A program made the translations under genes and the position numbers. A stretch of DNA of 64,000 nucleotides from an uncultured Lachnospiraceae bacterium (lineage in GTDB: Bacteria > Bacillota > Clostridia > Lachnospirales > Anaerotignaceae). The stretch covers positions 1-64,000 of the forward strand of contig CALWRB010000017.1 in assembly GCA_944383855.1 (NCBI GenBank), given 5' to 3'. Positions 58,997 to 64,000 of this stretch are shown piece by piece (the stretch's first letter is position 1; the number at the start of each line of letters is the position of its first letter). The notes beneath the pieces are model-generated. The model did not search any database. It had not been told where the DNA came from and saw only the letters and a list, made by a program, of their open reading frames with translations.

Positions 58997-59683
58997 ATGA
59001 AACAGCAGGAGAATTTATTTCCGGGATTTGACCCGCAGATGATCGATTTTTTATGGGAACTGAAAATGAATAATCATAAGGAATGGATGGAGCAAAACAG
59101 GGAACGCTACCGTACGGTGCTGAAAGAGCCTTTTGACGCGCTGGCGCTGCGTTTGAGCCAAGGGGTGCGGCAATGGGGCGAGGATATGCCGACGGAATTT
59201 GGCATTTCCCGCATCAACCGCGATATTCGTTTTTCCAAAGATAAAAGCCCTTACCGCCCCAGAAGATGGGTCGTGCTGAAAGAAAGCACAGTCGAGGGGA
59301 CAGCTTGGAAAACAATGCCTGTTTTCTATTTTGAAATCACGTCCACGGAATATGATATTGGTATGGGGCTGTATGACGCAAGCCCTGCCTTTATGCGTGC
59401 GTTTCGTGCGAAAATAGACGCCAATGTGCAGGAATTTTTGCGGATCGCGGAGACTTTGGAAAAAGAGAAGAACATACGAGTCGACGGAGAGGACTATCGT
59501 CGCCCGTTTCCCGCAGACCACCCGCCTCTTGTGCAGCGTTGGTATCGGAAAAAAACAATGGGCATTACGGAAAGTCACCCGATCGATGCACTCCTGTTTG
59601 GCGATAAACTGGAAGGGTATATCCTCAAGCAGTGGAAAAAGATGCTGCCGTTATACCGTTTTTGCAGAAGCTGTGTGTATTAA
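58997..59683 (+). CDS. DUF2461 domain protein
   Basis: The 228-residue protein has the DUF2461 pattern: [21 protein letters not shown] at the start, [17 protein letters not shown] and YFEITS, with a long helical C-terminus. Function is unknown. AGGTGAAGGG precedes the ATG and a terminator follows, so it is a single-gene unit. Confidence 0.88.
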   Translation: MKQQENLFPGFDPQMIDFLWELKMNNHKEWMEQNRERYRTVLKEPFDALALRLSQGVRQWGEDMPTEFGISRINRDIRFSKDKSPYRPRRWVVLKESTVEGTAWKTMPVFYFEITSTEYDIGMGLYDASPAFMRAFRAKIDANVQEFLRIAETLEKEKNIRVDGEDYRRPFPADHPPLVQRWYRKKTMGITESHPIDALLFGDKLEGYILKQWKKMLPLYRFCRSCVY

Positions 59684-59745
59684 GACAGTCAGAAAACAGT
59701 CCGGCGGGAAAAAAAGAGGGCAGATATGAAAACGTGATTTTTTTC

Positions 59746-59777
59746 AGCGCAGTCGCAAAAAAACTGCGCTTTTTTTG
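59746..59777 (+). terminator. Terminator after the DUF2461 gene
   Basis: AGCGCAGT (59746-59753) pairs with ACTGCGCT (59763-59770), followed by seven T residues. Confidence 0.9.
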
Positions 59778-59860
59778 CATAACGCAACTTTTTTTACGAC
59801 CTAATCACCGTTTTTATGCCCCGAAGTCAGACTGTGTGATTTGACAGAGAAAGAATTTTT

Positions 59861-60127
59861 TTAGCGATGACGGACTTCCGTTAACAGTTGATATGCCAGC
59901 AGAAATCCTATGGAAAATGTTTCCTCCGCCTCCTCGCTGAGCAGTTTTTGCCGCAGCTGCGACAGTTGCTCGTACTCGGTGGATTGATGGGCGGAAAGAG
60001 AACGACAAAACTGCTGTTCCGCATCGGAAAGTGTATGTAACAGCTCACGATAAGATTCGCCGCGCGGAACGGCGACCTCAAAAGGACGGATTTGACCGTA
60101 ATACAGTTGCTTTAAGATAGAATCCAT
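59861..60127 (-). CDS. DUF6809-like small protein
   Basis: The 88-residue helical protein has LYYGQIRPFEVAVPRGESYR then a glutamate-rich helix and an FSIGFLLAYQLLTEV end. It resembles small DUF6809 proteins that turn up in Clostridia, often near mobile DNA, but I cannot prove this here. GGGAGG precedes the ATG. The divergent spacer 60128-60525 has a promoter for the next gene and nothing else I can identify. Confidence 0.6.
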   Translation of the reverse strand: MDSILKQLYYGQIRPFEVAVPRGESYRELLHTLSDAEQQFCRSLSAHQSTEYEQLSQLRQKLLSEEAEETFSIGFLLAYQLLTEVRHR

Positions 60128-60442
60128 TTAGTAAAACCTCCCTTTTTATTTCGAACAAAAAAGCCGTGCGGCAGGAAAGAAAGTCAAACGATTGAGTCTA
60201 TAGAGTAAAAAAACTGCTTTGCCGCAGGCGGGATCTTTTTTTGGGGTGCCGCAACAAAAAAGCGTTATGCATCAAAAAGCAGTGTGTTTTCTTGGTTTTA
60301 TCCCCAAAAACGGCGGTTCATAGATGCCCCCTTCTATGTTCAGTATACTGCCTTTTCGAAAAAAACAATACGGGGAAGAAATGTCGAGAAACACAGCTTT
60401 GTTTTGGAACAAAGAGAGCGCAGACTTTTTTTGTGCTTGTCT

Positions 60443-60470
60443 TTGTTTTCCCGTTCGGATATGCTATACT
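60443..60470 (+). promoter_or_regulatory. Promoter for the gene at 60526
   Basis: TTGTTT (60443-60448), 16 bp ending TGC, TATACT (60465-60470), an extended -10. Confidence 0.75.
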
Positions 60471-60525
60471 GAAACAAAAGGCGAAAAACGATGTTCGAAT
60501 ATCTTGGGGAAAGGAAGTGCGGCAT

Positions 60526-61092
60526 ATGGAAGAAAACAAAATGGAACAGATAGAAGATCTGCAACAGACAGTAGAGGAAGATCTTCAGCAGGGTGCCGCG
60601 CTTTTATGGGAATACGGACACGATGCCGAACAGATGGCTGCGCTGTTTGACAAGCTGATGCTTCGCTATCACGAGCGGATCGACGGCTTTTCCAAAGACC
60701 TGCGTGTGGTGCAGCCGTATGAAACGCTGCTGCAAAAAAGTGAGGACTATCGGGAAAATGTGCGTATGCTGTTGTTTCGGCTGCGGGCATTTGCGCAAAA
60801 CGGCTGTTCCAACGAAGGGCTCGTGGAGTACTATATGGCGTTGGAGCATATCGAGATCGACCCGTACGCGGATTTTTCCAAAGTGCGAATGACGATCGGC
60901 ATGATGGACTCCCTTTCCCGCAGAGAGCGGGAGGAGATCATGGAAAAGCTGAACGAGATGGAGGAGATCTGCGCGATGGTGATGCCGAAGCAGAAAAAAT
61001 GGGATCTGCTTCGTGGGTATCTTTTGTGGCTGTCGGGTAAGCCGGTGGACGCCGCGCTGACCGTTTTACCGTTGTTTTTGAGAATCAGTTAA
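60526..61092 (+). CDS. Uncharacterised helical protein
   Basis: The 188-residue protein is mainly helical and acidic, with a long, charged middle (MMDSLSRREREEIMEKLNEM) and a hydrophobic end. I do not recognise a family. The ATG at 60526 follows AAGGAAG at 8 bp; the longer upstream frame crosses the promoter. It is 18 bp before a Cof-type phosphatase gene, so it is probably co-transcribed with it. Confidence 0.75.
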   Translation: MEENKMEQIEDLQQTVEEDLQQGAALLWEYGHDAEQMAALFDKLMLRYHERIDGFSKDLRVVQPYETLLQKSEDYRENVRMLLFRLRAFAQNGCSNEGLVEYYMALEHIEIDPYADFSKVRMTIGMMDSLSRREREEIMEKLNEMEEICAMVMPKQKKWDLLRGYLLWLSGKPVDAALTVLPLFLRIS

Positions 61093-61110
61093 AAGCGAGG
61101 AACGAAAAGC

Positions 61111-61917
61111 ATGATAAAGTTGATCGTATCGGATATGGACGGAACCTTGTTAGACGATGAAAAGAAAATCGCACCGGGATTTTTTGAGCTGCTGCCGAAA
61201 CTGCACGAAAGAGGGATACGTTTTGTAGTGGCAAGCGGCAGGCAGTACCCCAGTCTGCGCAAGCAATTTGCGGCGCATTTAAAAGATGTGGCGATCATTG
61301 CGGAAAACGGCGCGTTTGTGGTATGGGACGAAAAAGAACTGTATGCCCGTCCGATGGGGCGGGAAAAAATGCAGCGCTGCCTAAAAGTGCTTTCTCGATT
61401 TCCGTCTGTGGAGCCGATGGTCTGCGCGAAGTATTACAGCTATACGGAACGCCCCGTGACGTATGAATACCTCAGAGGGGAGAAATTCCGCTATGAAATG
61501 CGGCTGACAGACAGCCTGTATGATTTGAACGATCAGGATATCCTGCGCGTTTCCGTGGTGGAGCACAAAGGCGGGCAGGAAAGTATGAATGCGTGTTATG
61601 AAACGCTTTATCCGCTCTTAAAAGAGGATTTTGCGCTTGCCGTTTCCGGCGCAAGCTGCATGGATATCGGACTGCACGGCGTGCATAAAGGCTCCGCGGT
61701 GGAGGCACTGCAAAAAATGTGGGGCATTTCGAAAGAGGAAACGATGGTCTTTGGCGACCAGTTTAATGATGTGGAGATGCTGCAGCGGGCAAAGTACAGC
61801 TTTGCCATGGAAGGCGCAGCCGAAGGCGTGAAGTGCTATGCCAATTTTACGGCGGGCAGTAATAACCGTGCGGGTGTGGTGCAGGCGATCCGGCAAGTGT
61901 TAAAGATGGACGAATAA
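61111..61917 (+). CDS. Cof-type HAD-IIB phosphatase
   Basis: The 268-residue protein has the HAD nucleophile DMDGTLLDD (residues 8-16), the GDQFNDVEM metal motif near residue 211 and a C2B cap in between. Such enzymes dephosphorylate sugar phosphates or flavin and pyridoxal phosphates. It lies between the helical unknown gene and mtaB. Confidence 0.92.
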   Translation: MIKLIVSDMDGTLLDDEKKIAPGFFELLPKLHERGIRFVVASGRQYPSLRKQFAAHLKDVAIIAENGAFVVWDEKELYARPMGREKMQRCLKVLSRFPSVEPMVCAKYYSYTERPVTYEYLRGEKFRYEMRLTDSLYDLNDQDILRVSVVEHKGGQESMNACYETLYPLLKEDFALAVSGASCMDIGLHGVHKGSAVEALQKMWGISKEETMVFGDQFNDVEMLQRAKYSFAMEGAAEGVKCYANFTAGSNNRAGVVQAIRQVLKMDE

Positions 61918-61941
61918 AAAAACTTAAAGTTGAGGATATTT

Positions 61942-63243
61942 ATGAAAAAAGTAGCAAGCTATGCCTTAGGGTGTAAAGTGAATCAATATGAAAGTGAAGC
62001 GATCGCGGAACTGTTTGCGGACAGAGGCTATGAGATCGTACCGATCGAGCAGTACGCGGATATTTATATCATCAATACCTGTACGGTGACGAATTTCGGG
62101 GATAAAAAATCCAGACAGCTGATCCGTAAAGTCAAACGGCAAAATCCAAATGCCGTGTTGGCGGTCGTCGGCTGCTATGCGCAGACAGCTCCGCAGGAAA
62201 TGACGGCAATGCCGGAAGTGGATCTGGTGATCGGGACAAAGGATAAGGCAAAAGTCGCGGATTTGGTGGAAAGCTACTGCAAAGAGGACGGTGTGCAAAA
62301 TTATGTCACGGAGATCAAGCTGGAGCGTACCTTTGAGCCGCTTTCGATCCGAAAACTTTCGGGGCGCACCAGAGCGTATCTGAAAATCCAAGACGGCTGC
62401 GACCGCTTCTGTTCCTACTGCATCATTCCTTACGCCAGAGGACCTGTGCGCAGCAGAGAGGCGCAGGATATTCTGGCGGAAGTGCGCCGACTGGCGGACA
62501 ACGGTTTTCGGGAAGTGGTGCTGACGGGGATCCATGTGGCAAGCTACGGCAGGGATCTGGGAAAGATTCGTTTGCAGGATATTATCAAACAGGTGCACGA
62601 AGTGGACGGGATCGAGCGGATCCGCTTAAGCTCTATTGAGCCCAATATCGTGACAGAGGGATTTTTGGAAGAAATCGCCGGACTGCCCAAGGTTTGCGAT
62701 CATTTCCATCTTTCGCTGCAAAGCGGCTGCGACCGTACGCTCAAAGAGATGCGCCGCAGATATACGGCAGAGCAGTACAGACAGGCGGCAGCGCTTTTGC
62801 GGCAGTATCTGCCTGATGTGGCACTGACAACGGATATTATCGTGGGATTTCCGGGAGAGAGGGAGGAGGATTTCTGTGAAAGCTATGCTTTTGCCAAGGA
62901 GATCGGCTTTGCCAAGATCCATGTTTTTCCCTATTCCCCGAAGCGCGGTACGCCTGCCGCGGCAAGAAAAGACCAGAACCGCAACGAAGTTAAGACCGAA
63001 CGCAGCCATCGTCTGCTTGCTTTAAGCGACTGCATGGCAGATGCATTTTTGCAAGAACGCATGGGGCGGGTCTATCCGGTTTTATTTGAGCGGGAAATCG
63101 CACCCGGAATCTATGAAGGGCATACCACAAATTATATCAAGGTGCATGCCGCAAGTACACGCGATCTTTCCAATCAGATCGTGCCCGTTTTGCTCACACA
63201 GGCGCAAAAGGAAACGGCAGAGGGTACGGTATGTGACGGCTGA
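61942..63243 (+). CDS. mtaB: tRNA threonylcarbamoyladenosine methylthiotransferase
   Basis: The 433-residue radical SAM methylthiotransferase has the N-terminal MTTase domain (YALGCKVNQYES, NTCTVT, GCYAQTAP), the radical SAM motif CDRFCSYCIIPYARG, and a C-terminal TRAM domain. The motif family matches MtaB, which adds a methylthio group to t6A37 in tRNAs reading ANN codons. The ATG at 61942 follows TTGAGGAT; a TTG at 61930 overlaps it. Confidence 0.93.
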   Translation: MKKVASYALGCKVNQYESEAIAELFADRGYEIVPIEQYADIYIINTCTVTNFGDKKSRQLIRKVKRQNPNAVLAVVGCYAQTAPQEMTAMPEVDLVIGTKDKAKVADLVESYCKEDGVQNYVTEIKLERTFEPLSIRKLSGRTRAYLKIQDGCDRFCSYCIIPYARGPVRSREAQDILAEVRRLADNGFREVVLTGIHVASYGRDLGKIRLQDIIKQVHEVDGIERIRLSSIEPNIVTEGFLEEIAGLPKVCDHFHLSLQSGCDRTLKEMRRRYTAEQYRQAAALLRQYLPDVALTTDIIVGFPGEREEDFCESYAFAKEIGFAKIHVFPYSPKRGTPAAARKDQNRNEVKTERSHRLLALSDCMADAFLQERMGRVYPVLFEREIAPGIYEGHTTNYIKVHAASTRDLSNQIVPVLLTQAQKETAEGTVCDG

Positions 63244-63291
63244 TGGGCGGACACCGTCGGATTTTGTAAGGAATCTGTAATGAAGAATTAG

Positions 63292-63320
63292 TTGCAATCT
63301 GTTTTTGTTTATATTATGAT
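63292..63320 (+). promoter_or_regulatory. Promoter for ireB
   Basis: TTGCAA (63292-63297), 17 bp, TATGAT (63315-63320). Confidence 0.82.
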
Positions 63321-63394
63321 GTATAGTAATTGATACCTTTTTTGGCGCGGACGAGGGTGCTTTTGGATCGCACCGCAGAACGGAGATGAGAACA

Positions 63395-63661
63395 ATGAAT
63401 CAAAGAATCAACGAAACACAATATTTCGGCAGAGTGGAGAAAGAGCCAGAAAACGAGGCAAGGCGCATTCTTCTTTCAGTCAGCGCCGCTTTGAAAGAAA
63501 AAGGATACCAGCCGGTCAATCAGATCGTGGGTTATATTCTTTCCGGAGATCCGACTTATATCACCAGTCATCAGAATGCCCGTGCGCTGATTCGCAAATT
63601 AGAGCGTGATGAGCTGTTGGAGGAACTGGTCAAGGACTATTTGGAGCGCAATGAGGAATAA
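63395..63661 (+). CDS. IreB family regulatory phosphoprotein
   Basis: The 88-residue protein [11 protein letters not shown]...[31 protein letters not shown] is a clear UPF0297/IreB member. In enterococci IreB is a substrate of the IreK kinase and tunes cephalosporin tolerance. The ATG at 63395 is chosen because GGAG lies 9 bp upstream; the ATG at 63386 touches the site. It is next to ruvX, the usual order in Firmicutes. Confidence 0.94.
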   Translation: MNQRINETQYFGRVEKEPENEARRILLSVSAALKEKGYQPVNQIVGYILSGDPTYITSHQNARALIRKLERDELLEELVKDYLERNEE

Positions 63662-63685
63662 AAGAAAAAAGGACAGGTGCGTTTT

Positions 63686-64000
63686 TTGCGTATTTTAGGA
63701 CTGGATTTTGGAGATAAGACCATCGGCGTGGCACTGAGTGACCCGTTCGGTTGGACGGCGCAGGGGCTGGAAGTCATTCGCAGGGAAAATCCGCAGGCGA
63801 TCAAAAAAAGCTTGCAGCGGCTGGAACAGCTGGTGGTGGAATATCAGGTAGAGAAAATCGTTTTGGGGTACCCCAAAAATCTGGATAATTCCGAAGGGGA
63901 ACGCTGTCAGAAAACGACGGAGTTCGCCGAGCGGCTGAAAAAGCGCTTTCCCAAGGCGCAAGTGATATTATGGGACGAAAGAATGAGCACCATCGCGGCG
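63686..64000 (+). CDS. ruvX: Holliday junction resolvase RuvX (partial)
   Basis: The visible 105 residues begin MRILGLDFGDKTIGVALSD, the RNase H-like first strand of YqgF/RuvX nucleases, and include VLGYPKNLDNSEGERCQ and WDERMSTIAA. The enzyme acts in 16S rRNA maturation or recombination. The start is uncertain: TTG at 63686 gives the usual N-terminus with AGGTG upstream, while GTG at 63677 would add three residues. The gene runs off the window end. Confidence 0.88.
   Translation, partial: MRILGLDFGDKTIGVALSDPFGWTAQGLEVIRRENPQAIKKSLQRLEQLVVEYQVEKIVLGYPKNLDNSEGERCQKTTEFAERLKKRFPKAQVILWDERMSTIAA

Overview
The window looks like chromosomal DNA of an anaerobic, spore-forming Firmicute of class Clostridia. 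The evidence is an oxygen-sensitive class III ribonucleotide reductase, an Nfn-type transhydrogenase pair, a K+-dependent-type membrane pyrophosphatase, the mazG-hup-rqcP-yabP-yabQ-divIC cluster that carries sporulation genes, a T-box leader, and consensus SigA promoters with AGGAGG ribosome sites. The mixture resembles Lachnospirales such as Anaerotignum, but I cannot fix the genus from the sequence. There are no rRNA genes, CRISPR arrays or complete insertion sequences.

Layout. 1-130: the right end of an IS200/IS605-type element with a TnpB guide-RNA-like tail, abutting an alanyl-tRNA editing gene. 133-8900: MATE pump divergent from its MerR regulator, an ArsR-CadA zinc/cadmium efflux module with two operators, DUF951, MscS and a C26 amidase. 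9.0-11.4 kb: mtnN, an unknown gene, and a noncoding stretch with two 100-bp structured repeats before a tiny membrane protein. 11.4-16.2 kb (minus strand): DUF819 transporter plus D-aminoacylase-type amidohydrolase, then purA with a possible attenuator. 16.3-23.5 kb: the most unusual locus, a three-gene operon for a 1618-residue HD / repeat / nucleotidyltransferase / phosphoribosyltransferase-like protein, an LDH-fold dehydrogenase and an FMN-reductase-like flavoprotein.

23.6-30.1 kb: a lipoprotein, a Gtr-like glycan modification trio, and a MarR-FtsH operon under its own operator. 30.2-36.1 kb: a gamma-glutamyltransferase homologue, murA, tRNA-Gly, an M20 amidohydrolase and an LCP cell-wall ligase. 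36.1-39.2 kb: Met T-box plus metNIQ. 39.3-46.1 kb (minus): nrdD-nrdG-dut-cls with NrdR boxes, an MBL hydrolase and asparaginase. 46.4-48.7 kb: the Nfn-like pair. 49.0-51.8 kb: the mazG-to-divIC cluster, then tRNAs Met, Glu and Val. 52.3-56.4 kb: an ECF S component behind two palindromes, mntP, a PAP2 phosphatase and two tandem AEC carriers. 56.6-58.9 kb: membrane pyrophosphatase with a structured leader. 59.0-64.0 kb: DUF2461, a DUF6809-like gene, an unknown gene, a Cof-type phosphatase, mtaB, ireB and the start of ruvX.

Functional themes are metal and sodium homeostasis (CadA, MntP, pyrophosphatase), anaerobic redox and nucleotide supply (Nfn, NrdDG, Dut, MazG, PurA), sulfur amino acid salvage (MetNIQ, MtnN), cell envelope (MurA, LCP, Gtr trio, Cls) and translation quality control (AlaX, RqcP, MtaB). 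The uncharacterised multidomain operon at 16.3-23.5 kb is the best candidate for an undescribed system.
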